Source: Sphingobacterium bovistauri (GTDB lineage: Bacteria; Bacteroidota; Bacteroidia; Sphingobacteriales; Sphingobacteriaceae). Taken from it: DNA of 64,000 nt. The stretch lies in the NCBI RefSeq assembly GCF_020295405.1, contig NZ_JADEYP010000019.1, positions 1-64,000 on the forward strand, written 5' to 3'. How positions within the stretch are numbered: position 1 is the stretch's first letter; the number at the start of each line of letters is the position of its first letter. Under the pieces are notes generated by a model that was given only the letters and a program-made list of their open reading frames with translations, was not told the DNA's origin and ran no database searches. Both the position numbers and the translations under genes were made by a program. This document shows positions 9,824 to 17,855 of the stretch, piece after piece.

Positions 9824-10576
9824 ATGAAAAGACTAAATATTTTGACCTTAGTACTTATTCTATTTTTCTATTCTTGTGAAAAGGAATTACATAAGTATGA
9901 GGGTAAGCCCACCATATATTTTAATGAAGCTGGTCGGTTGCCGGCCTATAGCGGTGAGGTTATAAGAGATTCTACAATTATGTCCTTTAGCTTATCCAAA
10001 GCAAAAGATTCAATTGTATCAATGGTTATATCTACAATCAGTAATATTAGTGATGTAGATAGAAATTATGGTATTCATATAAACGATAAATCTACAGTTC
10101 AAGAAAATGAGCATTTTGAGCTTTTGAATAAAGATTTTATCATTAAGGCCGGTCAACTAAAAGATACAGTTTTAATTAAATTTCTACGAACAAATGAAAT
10201 GTTGGACAGCAACTTTGTTTTAATCTTTGATCTGGTTGAAAATGAAAATTTTTCTGTTGACATGAAAGAAAAGACCTTATCGAATGGTGTTAAGCATAAT
10301 TTTTCGACTTATACATGGTATGTCAATGACATTATAAAAAAGCCAGGTAGATGGATGGACGCTTACTTCGGTACATTTACTCGTAAAAAATTGTTTCTAA
10401 TGGTCGAAATATTAGGTATTGAAGCTTCTTATTTGGATGCTTCAGTCAGTATACCTGAGATGACGGCTTTTGGTCGTTTTATGAATAGATACCTAAATGA
10501 TCAAAAAAATCTTGGCAAAACTATTTTTGAAGAGGATGGAATAACAGAGATGACGATGGGCTCTGCTTCGCAATAG
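9824..10576 (+). CDS. DUF4843-type lipoprotein of a SusCD locus
   Basis: Starts at 9824, where a lipoprotein signal with Cys18 (MKRLNILTLVLILFFYSC) begins; 250 residues. The pattern KYEGKPTIYFNEAGR after the lipidation site and the beta-rich body with a DRNYGIHIN-like stretch agree with the DUF4843 family, which is found after SusD genes in Bacteroidota. Its role is not known; a surface accessory binding function is likely from the position. It follows susD by 16 bp and precedes the PKD-like gene by 23 bp, so it belongs to the same operon. Confidence 0.75.
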   Translation: MKRLNILTLVLILFFYSCEKELHKYEGKPTIYFNEAGRLPAYSGEVIRDSTIMSFSLSKAKDSIVSMVISTISNISDVDRNYGIHINDKSTVQENEHFELLNKDFIIKAGQLKDTVLIKFLRTNEMLDSNFVLIFDLVENENFSVDMKEKTLSNGVKHNFSTYTWYVNDIIKKPGRWMDAYFGTFTRKKLFLMVEILGIEASYLDASVSIPEMTAFGRFMNRYLNDQKNLGKTIFEEDGITEMTMGSASQ

Positions 10577-10599
10577 CTAATTAATAACTTATAAATATC

Positions 10600-12108
10600 A
10601 TGAAAATTTTAAAATATTGCAGTTTTCTCCTACTAGCCATAGCTTTTAGTGTTTCATATACATCATGTATTAAAGATACCGGAAACTATACATACAGTGA
10701 GATTAATAGGTTAGAAGAAATTACCAATATGCCAGATACATTGACGGCATTTTATGGTTCTCAATTCAAATTTTCTCCGGACGTAAAGTTTAATAAGGAT
10801 CAAAATTTTGACCAGAGTAAATATGATTACGAGTGGTCGTATATAGGCCCCAATGGTTTGGGGGGGACTAAGCTTTTTATTTTTAATGAAAATAAGGATG
10901 TAGATATGATTGTTACGTCAATTGTAGCGGGTACTTATCAAGCTTATTTTAGTGTAACAGATAAAGAAACAGGAGTTAAATTCAGAACCCCATTTAGACT
11001 TATTATTAAAGATGAGTTTAATGAAGGTTGGATAATGATGAATGAAGCGAACGGGAAACCTAGAATTGATATGTTATCATTAAACTCAGAAGGTAATGCT
11101 GTTTTAGTACTAGATTTATTGAGTAAAGTCGGTTCAGATTTAGAACTAAAAGGTAAACCAGAAATGATTTACAACTATCCAACAGGATTGTTGATTGGTC
11201 CTGATAAAATTTCTCATGGACTATACGTTGGGACAGATGAGATGACAACCAAAATAGAGCCTAATACCTTCAAATGGACTCCTACCATGGGATTGCAACA
11301 TGAAATGTTTGGTGAGTACCCTACCGGTTTTTACGCATCTATTATTAAACAAAAATCTACGTGGAGCGCTTATCTAATTGGCAAAGGTGATGCCTATTAT
11401 TATGATAGGGTGATGAATATCTATTTTTCGGCACCTATAAATTATATTAATGAGGAAAGAGTGGAATTTGAGGTAGCGCCATTTGTTTATGCACCTACAG
11501 GCGTGTTTTATGATATTACGAATAGAAGATTTGTAAAGCATACAGGTGCAGCTTCATCATCTACTGTAATTCCTGATCCTTCCGATAATAAACTTTTTAG
11601 CTTTAAAACGGGAATGGATTTGAAGTATATGAAAGGAGTTTCATTTAATGGAGGCGAGATCTTTTCTATTTTGAAAAGCCCGAATAGCGATCTTTATTAT
11701 CTGGCGAGGTTTAACGCTAGAAGTAATGCTCAAACATATTACGCAGAGATTTTGAATAATGATATTAAAAATGCTGAATTTTTTGAAGTAAACCCTGAGT
11801 TCGGATATATTTTCTATGCAGTGGGTGGCAAGTTATACCAATATGATATGATTTATAAAACCACTAAGCTTATGATTGATATAGGGAATAATAGGATCTC
11901 ATACCTTAGATTTTATGAATTTATTAACACAAATAAATATAAGGATGGCAATAAATTAATGCTTGGTTTCTATGACCCAAATATCAGCAATGGAACTGAA
12001 GGTCGTCTGAATATCTATACTGTACCTGGATTGAACGGGGATCTCGTATTAAATAAGAGTTATTCCGGTTTTGGTCGAATTAAAGACTTAACCTATAGAG
12101 AAAGATAA
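10600..12108 (+). CDS. PKD-like surface lipoprotein of a SusCD locus
   Basis: A 502-residue lipoprotein with signal and lipobox ending at Cys23. The N-terminal third (about 25-150) looks like a PKD/Ig-type domain (YDYEWSYIGPNG, AYFSVTDKETGVKF). The remainder has repeated short beta segments with Tyr/Asp-rich turns, resembling a beta propeller, as is usual in PKD-like proteins placed after DUF4843 genes. Probably surface-exposed and binding the same ligand as the SusCD pair. No catalytic motif is seen. Confidence 0.75.
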   Translation: MKILKYCSFLLLAIAFSVSYTSCIKDTGNYTYSEINRLEEITNMPDTLTAFYGSQFKFSPDVKFNKDQNFDQSKYDYEWSYIGPNGLGGTKLFIFNENKDVDMIVTSIVAGTYQAYFSVTDKETGVKFRTPFRLIIKDEFNEGWIMMNEANGKPRIDMLSLNSEGNAVLVLDLLSKVGSDLELKGKPEMIYNYPTGLLIGPDKISHGLYVGTDEMTTKIEPNTFKWTPTMGLQHEMFGEYPTGFYASIIKQKSTWSAYLIGKGDAYYYDRVMNIYFSAPINYINEERVEFEVAPFVYAPTGVFYDITNRRFVKHTGAASSSTVIPDPSDNKLFSFKTGMDLKYMKGVSFNGGEIFSILKSPNSDLYYLARFNARSNAQTYYAEILNNDIKNAEFFEVNPEFGYIFYAVGGKLYQYDMIYKTTKLMIDIGNNRISYLRFYEFINTNKYKDGNKLMLGFYDPNISNGTEGRLNIYTVPGLNGDLVLNKSYSGFGRIKDLTYRER

Positions 12109-12166
12109 TAGAATAGGAGCTAGCCATTTTTTAGCAAGCTCTTTGTTTAATTTAAATATAAAAATC

Positions 12167-13372
12167 ATGTTTAGGTCTCTTACTATAATAATTTTAATCC
12201 TGTGTTTTAAGCAATCTGTTTTTGCTCAAAAAGCTTTTGAAGGCTCATTTGAAGATTGTAAAAATGAAGCTCAAAAATACGATAAACTCATATTGATAGA
12301 TATGTACTTTACAGGCTGTATGCCATGTGAGGAAATGGATAGAAAGGTTTTTCCTGCTTCAAAAATCCAAGAAATTTTAAATTCGAAATATATCTTTTAT
12401 AAAACTAATATTATGAAAGAAGAGGATGGAAAGAAGTTAGCTCGAAAATATGGCGCTTCTGGATTTCCAACTTATGTAATATTAAATAAAAATGGTCATG
12501 CAATTATTTCAGAATCCGGTTTTTTCGGTGTTGATAGGTTTGCTGAATTATTACATTCTGCTATAATGCTTAATGATAAAGAAGAATATTTGGCTTTTGA
12601 TTTAGACTTAAATAAAATCTACCATCGTGCATATAGTGAGCGATTTATTAAGACGGGCAATAATTACCCCTTTTCAGAGATAAGGTCATTTTTGGCCGAA
12701 CAAAAAAATCAATTTGAGGAAACAGTTTTTCTAGCCAATTCTGCTACTTTCTTTCCTGAATATGATGCTTGGACTTACCAAAATCTAGATACGTTACGTA
12801 GAATGTATGGTCCTAATTTGTTAAGAAATAAAATTGGTCGAATAGCAGATTCTAAAAGTAAATTTTTTGGTCAGGAAAATAAGGCTGAAGAGTTTATTAC
12901 AATGTTGAATTATATAAAGCCTGTTTATAATAAAAAGCTTTGGACGGTTTTTCTTCCAAAATACGTTGAAACTTATTACAAGGAAAATCAACACTTGGAG
13001 ACGTACTATGAATTAATAAAAAAACTCAATGTTTATTCTTCATGGGAAACATTAAGTAACGCTTATGGAAATATAATAACTAATCCGGCTGTAGAGACTG
13101 CTTTATTAGAAAAAATTTTGGTTGAATATGAAAACCTAATAGGCGCTGGTCAACAAATTCACGAAACAGACCGATTCAAAATTGCGACGTTGTATTATAA
13201 GTTGGGAAAATTCGATAAGGCAAACGAATGGTTAGAAAAATTCAAACAATCTGAATCAAAATTGATTACAGACGCAACTCTTAAAGAATTTGCAGAGGCT
13301 ATTACAGCAAAAAATAATAAATCATATTTACCTAAAAATCTTATTAGGTTATTACCAATGTTAATGGAATAA
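12167..13372 (+). CDS. Secreted thioredoxin-fold protein with CMPC motif
   Basis: The start at 12167 gives a good signal peptide (MFRSLTIIILILCFKQSVFA, cleaved before QK). The thioredoxin domain occupies about 25-135 with active-site motif C51-M-P-C54 and the cis-proline region ASGFPTYVILNKNG. About 260 further residues are mostly helical, as in DUF255/thiol-disulfide proteins with a C-terminal repeat region. It should act in the periplasm or at the surface on disulfides, perhaps in its operon partners. It lies 58 bp after the PKD-like gene and 2 bp before the TlpA-like gene. Confidence 0.85.
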   Translation: MFRSLTIIILILCFKQSVFAQKAFEGSFEDCKNEAQKYDKLILIDMYFTGCMPCEEMDRKVFPASKIQEILNSKYIFYKTNIMKEEDGKKLARKYGASGFPTYVILNKNGHAIISESGFFGVDRFAELLHSAIMLNDKEEYLAFDLDLNKIYHRAYSERFIKTGNNYPFSEIRSFLAEQKNQFEETVFLANSATFFPEYDAWTYQNLDTLRRMYGPNLLRNKIGRIADSKSKFFGQENKAEEFITMLNYIKPVYNKKLWTVFLPKYVETYYKENQHLETYYELIKKLNVYSSWETLSNAYGNIITNPAVETALLEKILVEYENLIGAGQQIHETDRFKIATLYYKLGKFDKANEWLEKFKQSESKLITDATLKEFAEAITAKNNKSYLPKNLIRLLPMLME

Positions 13373-13374
13373 AA

Positions 13375-14715
13375 ATGAAAAAAATAGTATTTATATGTTT
13401 ATTCATGTTCGCGTTTATTGCGGTTATGGCTCAAATGCCAAGTACAATAAACGGTCATGTCAATTTTGAAAAAGTAAAAAAGGTTGGTCTATCTAAAATA
13501 TTAAACGGAAGGTTAATTGAAATAGGGACTACTTCCGTAGATTCTTCAGGGTATTTTGGATTTCGATTTATACCAGAGTATGAAGGGTTTTACGTTTTGA
13601 ATGTTGGCGCAGCGTCTAATCAAAATAACTTGTTTCGGTTTTATTTTAAACAGGATCAAACACTTAATGTGGAGTTTGATGGGAGTAGATATTCACTCTT
13701 AGGGAACAATAGTAATGAGAATAAGGCTCTAGCTGTGTGGGACAAAGAAGCAAGTGTAATCAGAGAGAAAGCATTATCCTTAGGAGGAAATAGTACATTT
13801 AAAGATTTCTTCCCAGAAGTTGAAGCTTTGCATGCCCGATTGAATAAATTGAAGAATATTAACCCAACAGGCAACAAAAGATTTGATAGTAATTTTGGTA
13901 ATATCGTTGATTTTGATTTTGCATATTATGCATTAACATATGTTTTCATGCCAAAATCAGTACACCCACAAAAAATTGATTTTATAAATTATTATAATAC
14001 CTTCGATCCAGATAAGTTTCTGACTAAGGATCTTTTAAATATGCACTATGGAGATAGATTTTTATCAACATTGATTTATAAAAAAGTAGACTTATCTACC
14101 AAACCTACATATGATACAATGTTGGAGAGTATCCCTGTTGCTGAATTAAAAGGTCAGTTTGCGTTACAAAATTTGGAGAGGTCTAAATCTTATGATAATT
14201 ACCTTGAGCTAACTGAAAAATATCAGAAATACTTCATTTTGGCTGAACAAAAAGCTCGTCATAGCACAATGGGAGCTAAACTTATTGATACTAAGAGAGG
14301 CGTTCCTGCTTATCAATTCAAATTTCCAGATATAAATGGAAATGTTAAATCGTTAAATGATTTAAAAGGTAAAGTTGTCTTAGTAGATCTATGGGCTACT
14401 TGGTGTGGACCATGTCGTGCAGAAGAACCATTCTGGGAAAAATTGAATGAGGAGTACCTGGGTAAAGATGTAGCCTTTGTAGGAGTTTCTACTGATAAGG
14501 ATAAAGGGGCTTGGGAAAAATATGTAACGGAGAAAAAACTTAAAGGAATCCAATTACATGCTGGAGTAGCAAATCCTTTATCAGAGGCGTATAAAGTAAC
14601 TGGAATACCGCGTTATATTCTAATTGATAAACAGGGCAATTTGGTATCTGCCGATAGTCCGCGACCATCGAATCCATCGTTGAAAACTCTATTGGATGAT
14701 GAGTTGAAAAAATAA
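13375..14715 (+). CDS. TlpA-like periplasmic thiol-disulfide oxidoreductase
   Basis: A 446-residue protein with a signal peptide (MKKIVFICLFMFAFIAVMA). An N-terminal beta-rich region (about 22-110) resembles the DUF4369-type domain of many Bacteroidota TlpA proteins, followed by a helical middle. The C-terminal thioredoxin/AhpC-TSA domain (about 310-446) has W343-C344-G-P-C347 and the cis-Pro stretch VTGIPRYILIDKQG. Its start is 2 bp after the stop of the previous thioredoxin gene, so the two are coupled. Both probably keep secreted partner proteins in the right redox state. It is the last gene of the inserted block, ending 17 bp before the right 26-bp repeat. Confidence 0.92.
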   Translation: MKKIVFICLFMFAFIAVMAQMPSTINGHVNFEKVKKVGLSKILNGRLIEIGTTSVDSSGYFGFRFIPEYEGFYVLNVGAASNQNNLFRFYFKQDQTLNVEFDGSRYSLLGNNSNENKALAVWDKEASVIREKALSLGGNSTFKDFFPEVEALHARLNKLKNINPTGNKRFDSNFGNIVDFDFAYYALTYVFMPKSVHPQKIDFINYYNTFDPDKFLTKDLLNMHYGDRFLSTLIYKKVDLSTKPTYDTMLESIPVAELKGQFALQNLERSKSYDNYLELTEKYQKYFILAEQKARHSTMGAKLIDTKRGVPAYQFKFPDINGNVKSLNDLKGKVVLVDLWATWCGPCRAEEPFWEKLNEEYLGKDVAFVGVSTDKDKGAWEKYVTEKKLKGIQLHAGVANPLSEAYKVTGIPRYILIDKQGNLVSADSPRPSNPSLKTLLDDELKK

Positions 14716-14732
14716 GTTTAAGTCAATCAAAT

Positions 14733-14758
14733 AAATGGACTAAATTTGAGTCGTGATA
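14733..14758. repeat. Right copy of exact 26-bp direct repeat
   Basis: Identical to 2817-2842. This copy holds the last codons and the TGA of the oxidoreductase without the rest of that gene, and it contains the GTG start codon of miaA at 14753-14755. Confidence 0.9.
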
Positions 14759-15655
14759 TACACTCAAAATATTATCAAAAATCTTCAGGAAGATTCTACT
14801 TTCCTTCCTGAAGATTTATTAATAGTACTCGGTCCTACAGCTAGTGGCAAAACCAAATTTGCCGTTGAATTAGCTAAACAATTTAATGCTGAAATTATTT
14901 CAGCAGATTCTAGGCAAGTATATCGACATATGAATATTGGTACAGGTAAAGATTTGGCCGAGTATCAAGATGTAGCATATCATCTTATCGATATCATCAA
15001 TCCAGGTGAAAAATATAATATTGATAGTTTTATTGCGGATTTTGCGGAAGCCTATCAAGATATCTTGAGTCGTGGAAAGCGCGTGATAGTATGTGGTGGA
15101 ACAGGCTTTTATATACAAAGCTTATTGCAGCCACAACCGTTTATTCGTATTCCTATTAACCTGAATTTGCGAGATGAATTGGAAACACGGGATAAAGAGG
15201 AGCTTGTGCAATTGTTAAGTGGCTTGCTCATTCCTAATGATTTTAAAGTGGATTTTTCTTCTCGAAAACGAATAATTCGTGCAATAGAAATTTGTGAATA
15301 CCTAAGTTCTAATCCCGATTTCGCCTTTGAATCTAGAAAAAACTATGGTTATAAGATTATAGGGTTAAATCCATCCGTAGAAGTTCGTCGAGAACGGATA
15401 AGTAAACGATTAAAGCTACGTTTGGACGAGGGAATGATTGATGAAGCACGATCCTTAATGGAAGGGGGAGTGTCCTATGATGACTTGGAATATTATGGAT
15501 TAGAATATAAGTATATCTCTTATTATCTAAAGGGCACTATTACATACGATGATTTTTACAAAAAGTTAGAAACCGAAATTCATCGTTACGCTAAGCGTCA
15601 GATGACTTATTTTCGTAAAATGGAAAAAGATAGCATTGCTATTAATTGGATCTAA
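14753..15655 (+). CDS. miaA: tRNA dimethylallyltransferase
   Basis: Transfers the dimethylallyl group from DMAPP to N6 of A37 in tRNAs that read codons starting with U. The P-loop GPTASGKT is at residues 27-34, the DSRQVYRHMNIGTGK block at 52-66, and the catalytic-core pattern VCGGTGFYIQSLL near 118; 300 residues is normal. The only usable start is GTG at 14753, because an in-frame stop lies six bases upstream and no ATG, GTG or TTG occurs before the P-loop. This start lies inside the right 26-bp repeat, so the gene kept its start when the upstream block was inserted but lost direct coupling to the oxidoreductase. Its promoter is now unclear; read-through from the TlpA-like gene is possible. 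Confidence 0.93.
   Translation: MIYTQNIIKNLQEDSTFLPEDLLIVLGPTASGKTKFAVELAKQFNAEIISADSRQVYRHMNIGTGKDLAEYQDVAYHLIDIINPGEKYNIDSFIADFAEAYQDILSRGKRVIVCGGTGFYIQSLLQPQPFIRIPINLNLRDELETRDKEELVQLLSGLLIPNDFKVDFSSRKRIIRAIEICEYLSSNPDFAFESRKNYGYKIIGLNPSVEVRRERISKRLKLRLDEGMIDEARSLMEGGVSYDDLEYYGLEYKYISYYLKGTITYDDFYKKLETEIHRYAKRQMTYFRKMEKDSIAINWI
14779..14817 (+). repeat. Perfect 14-bp inverted repeat inside the first codons of miaA
   Basis: Arms aaatcttcaggaag (14779-14792) and cttcctgaagattt (14804-14817) pair perfectly around 11 bases, within the first 22 codons of miaA. No T-run follows. The hairpin is shaped much like the terminator at 2861-2905 just after the left 26-bp repeat. It could attenuate or modulate miaA translation. 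Confidence 0.75.
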
Positions 15656-15670
15656 CGATAGGCTGTAAAT

Positions 15671-15702
15671 AAAAAAGCGACTTCAAATGAAGTCGCTTTT
15701 TT
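15671..15702. terminator. Bidirectional terminator between miaA and the tRNA-derived repeat
   Basis: The hairpin aaaaaagcgacttc / gaagtcgctttttt has A and T tracts on both sides, so it can stop transcription either way. It ends miaA. On the minus strand it lies directly after the tRNA-Glu 3' end fragment at 15703, as expected for the original terminator of that tRNA before an element separated the two. A close relative of this hairpin lies at 50978-51007 in the same position. Confidence 0.85.
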
Positions 15703-15719
15703 GTAGCCCGTAGGGGAAT
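15703..15719. repeat. Distal attachment site of the tRNA-Glu element (tRNA 3'-end fragment)
   Basis: gtagcccgtaggggaat is identical to the 3' end of tRNA-Glu at 42641-42657 and in the same orientation; the match stops after 17 bases. This is the pattern left when an element integrates into the 3' end of a tRNA gene: the distal end keeps the displaced tRNA fragment. The same 17 bases occur again at 51008-51024. Confidence 0.8.
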
Positions 15720-16177
15720 AACACCTACTGAAAATGAGCCTATTTATCAGTGTTTTACAAACCTTCGTTTTCCCTACTCACCGAATCGCTCACTGGTTTG
15801 ACATACGTTTTAGCTGCAATTGCTATTGGATAAATATAGTGATTTTTCTGAAAATTTAATTGTAAAAATCTCATTTAATTATCTTGTGCTTCGAATCCTT
15901 TCATCCCGAAAAAAGTTGTTAGTTATCAGTGTGTTTTACTATTTTCGGACAGAATCCTTAAATTTTTAAAGCTTTTAAAGTTGAAGTAGGTGGGGCTCAT
16001 ATTATTTGTTTACGAATTAAATACTACCCAAAAGAATAGTTGATTAAGTTATTATCTTCAAGTTTTCTCCCATATTCGATTTCGGTAATGATATGCATGC
16101 ATATCATTTACGCAAAAACCAGTCTCTAAATTAATGAGATATAGGCTCTGAATTGGTCTTGATATCTTCTTAGCAGA
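15720..16177. other. Non-coding element end between attachment site and first cargo gene
   Basis: No credible gene is seen. The first 140 bp are clearly related to the DNA right of the repeat at 51008 and include the probable integrase arm site actcaccgaatcgctcact at 15776-15794. The last part holds a long palindrome described separately. Confidence 0.6.
16087..16108. repeat. Perfect 22-bp palindrome without loop
   Basis: The half site aatgatatgca is followed at once by its exact reverse complement tgcatatcatt. It lies 70 bp beyond the stop of the nuclease gene. The absence of a loop and of a T-run argues against a terminator; it looks more like a binding site for a dimeric protein. Confidence 0.7.
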
Positions 16178-17827
16178 TTATCCAAATATATCATTAATTT
16201 CTAAATACTTTGGTTTTTGAAAGTATGGATAATTGATTTTCAGTAATTTTAATCCGTCTTCCCCCTGTTGATGTATTATAAAAGTTCTATCTTTAAAAGT
16301 CCCATTTAAGACAGATGCTAATTGATTGACCGTATATATTCGATATTCGGAATTAAACATATACAATGTTGGCGTGTTGACAATGAAAATACCTTCAACT
16401 GAATATGTTGAAATATCGCAATCAAAATGATGTTGTAAAAGATTCTGATTGGATGTGAACCATTTGACCTTATTACCCATTGTCTCATTATAACTTTTGC
16501 CTTTTTTGGGTCCTATTGTGAAAGCATTGAAATCATTACGTTGGTTAACAGGATCATATCGACTTTGTAAGTGTTTACAATCTACGATTAGAATTTTTCT
16601 CGTATCATGGGAGACAATTATGAAATCGACTTCTCCCAAACCTTTAGTGTCGAAATTCTCATATCCATTTGGAGTTCTGAGTTTCTTTATATTCCTTGAA
16701 TATAGGCAATTCTCTTTCATCAAAATGTTTTCAACTTCATCATCTAGCCATTTATCATGTTGGTCTTCCTTTTTGTGAACATACTTCTTGAAGCACCTAT
16801 TTTCAGCCCATTCTTTTGGAACCTTAGCCCAAGGAATAGCATTGGTAGCAAATTGAATAATAGATTCTGTCCAAACGTTTTTCCCCAAGAATGCAAAATC
16901 CTTTCCGTTTACATTCCAAATTATTATCGGTTTATACAAGTATCGATTTATATTGTAAGGTTTACAAGATAAGTCCAGCAACGACATTTTATTGTGTTTA
17001 TCAAGTGTCAAACCTTTAAAAAACAGTTCACCAACAGAATAAGGAACCCCAAATAAACGCTCTAAATTACTCGGTAGTGCATCCCAATTAAACCCTTCAT
17101 ATTCGGATTTATTTTGATCGTGTATCGATCCTATGATGTGTCCAATATCTTTATATTTGATTCCAAAACAGTCCTCAAATGCTTTAAATAAGTCTTGAAT
17201 GCCATTTTCATCACCAGCCGACTTTTCTATAAAATATCCATATAGTTCGCTTATATAGTCAAATACATGATTGTAGTGATGTCTTCGAGAAAAGACGTAT
17301 AACCCATTTTTATCAAAATTTACTTCGGCTACATCTTCAATCATACTCTGCTCAGAATAAAGACTTACGCAGGTTAGAATCATATCTCCGAGAAATAAAA
17401 GATCATCTAATATTTTTTCTATTCTCTGCCGATCATTTGCTGTCGGCGCAATAATTTCCATAGGAACTTCGCATGCAAGTTCTATTATGAATTTCAATAT
17501 CCTCCTGTATTTAGGTAAATAGCCTTCAGGAATAACATCAGAAAATTCATTTTCGCTATGCTTTACTGCGATCTCAACTGCATCTTCGTGAAACATTAAG
17601 ACGGATTGATAAAAATAGTATGCAGTTTCGTAATGGCATATTCTTGTGAACTCCTGTATATAATAGTTTAGAGAAACCTTCAGTATTTCCTTGATTTGCA
17701 ATTGAGTATATGATTCTATCCCGAATGTCGACTTCAATAAAATAGAAAGTTCCGCCCTAAACTTCTTCTCAGCAGTGTTGTCGCCAATATAAACCTTTAA
17801 ATTGTTTCTAGTTATTATTAGAGGCAT
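16178..17827 (-). CDS. PD-(D/E)XK nuclease-domain protein paired with a CHAT protease
   Basis: Encodes 549 residues. The C-terminal part has a restriction-endonuclease-like core, GLGEVDFIIV followed by KILIVDCKHL, with Asp401, Asp416 and Lys418 as the likely catalytic D...(D/E)XK residues and a helix with acidic residues upstream (about 362-368). The first 350 residues are largely helical with no motif I recognise. The start codon lies 28 bp after the stop of the CHAT gene, so the two should be translated from one message. I infer a DNA- or RNA-cutting effector of a defence system, perhaps released or activated by the protease. A very similar nuclease motif ends the SEC-C protein at 57989-61738. 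An identical family name cannot be given without a profile search. Confidence 0.7.
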   Translation of the reverse strand: MPLIITRNNLKVYIGDNTAEKKFRAELSILLKSTFGIESYTQLQIKEILKVSLNYYIQEFTRICHYETAYYFYQSVLMFHEDAVEIAVKHSENEFSDVIPEGYLPKYRRILKFIIELACEVPMEIIAPTANDRQRIEKILDDLLFLGDMILTCVSLYSEQSMIEDVAEVNFDKNGLYVFSRRHHYNHVFDYISELYGYFIEKSAGDENGIQDLFKAFEDCFGIKYKDIGHIIGSIHDQNKSEYEGFNWDALPSNLERLFGVPYSVGELFFKGLTLDKHNKMSLLDLSCKPYNINRYLYKPIIIWNVNGKDFAFLGKNVWTESIIQFATNAIPWAKVPKEWAENRCFKKYVHKKEDQHDKWLDDEVENILMKENCLYSRNIKKLRTPNGYENFDTKGLGEVDFIIVSHDTRKILIVDCKHLQSRYDPVNQRNDFNAFTIGPKKGKSYNETMGNKVKWFTSNQNLLQHHFDCDISTYSVEGIFIVNTPTLYMFNSEYRIYTVNQLASVLNGTFKDRTFIIHQQGEDGLKLLKINYPYFQKPKYLEINDIFG

Positions 17828-17855
17828 AAATAGTATTAGTTAGGTTTTGAAATAT

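Larger units (their letters stand above)
2843..14732. mobile_element. Inserted 11.9-kb FecI/FecR-SusC/SusD-thioredoxin block without its own recombinase
   Basis: The DNA between the two 26-bp repeats holds eight genes on one strand: sigma factor, anti-sigma, SusC, SusD, DUF4843 lipoprotein, PKD-like lipoprotein and two thioredoxin-fold proteins. Deleting it with one repeat joins the oxidoreductase stop to the miaA GTG in a 4-base overlap, a normal coupled arrangement. No transposase, integrase or relaxase gene is inside and no clear terminal inverted repeats are seen, so movement, if any, would depend on an enzyme supplied elsewhere. Insertion is inferred from the repeats and the restored gene junction. 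Confidence 0.7.

Noticed and set aside
2843..14732. Composite transposon
   Set aside because: No insertion sequence or transposase gene at either end, and no convincing terminal inverted repeats inside the 26-bp repeats.
14753..14840. miaA as a gene broken by the upstream insertion
   Set aside because: The GTG start is preserved within the repeat and the frame is open to a normal-length protein with all motifs.
15703..15780. A second tRNA-Glu gene
   Set aside because: Only 17 bases of the 3' end match; there is no T-arm partner, anticodon arm or D-arm. It is a fragment. The same holds for 51008.
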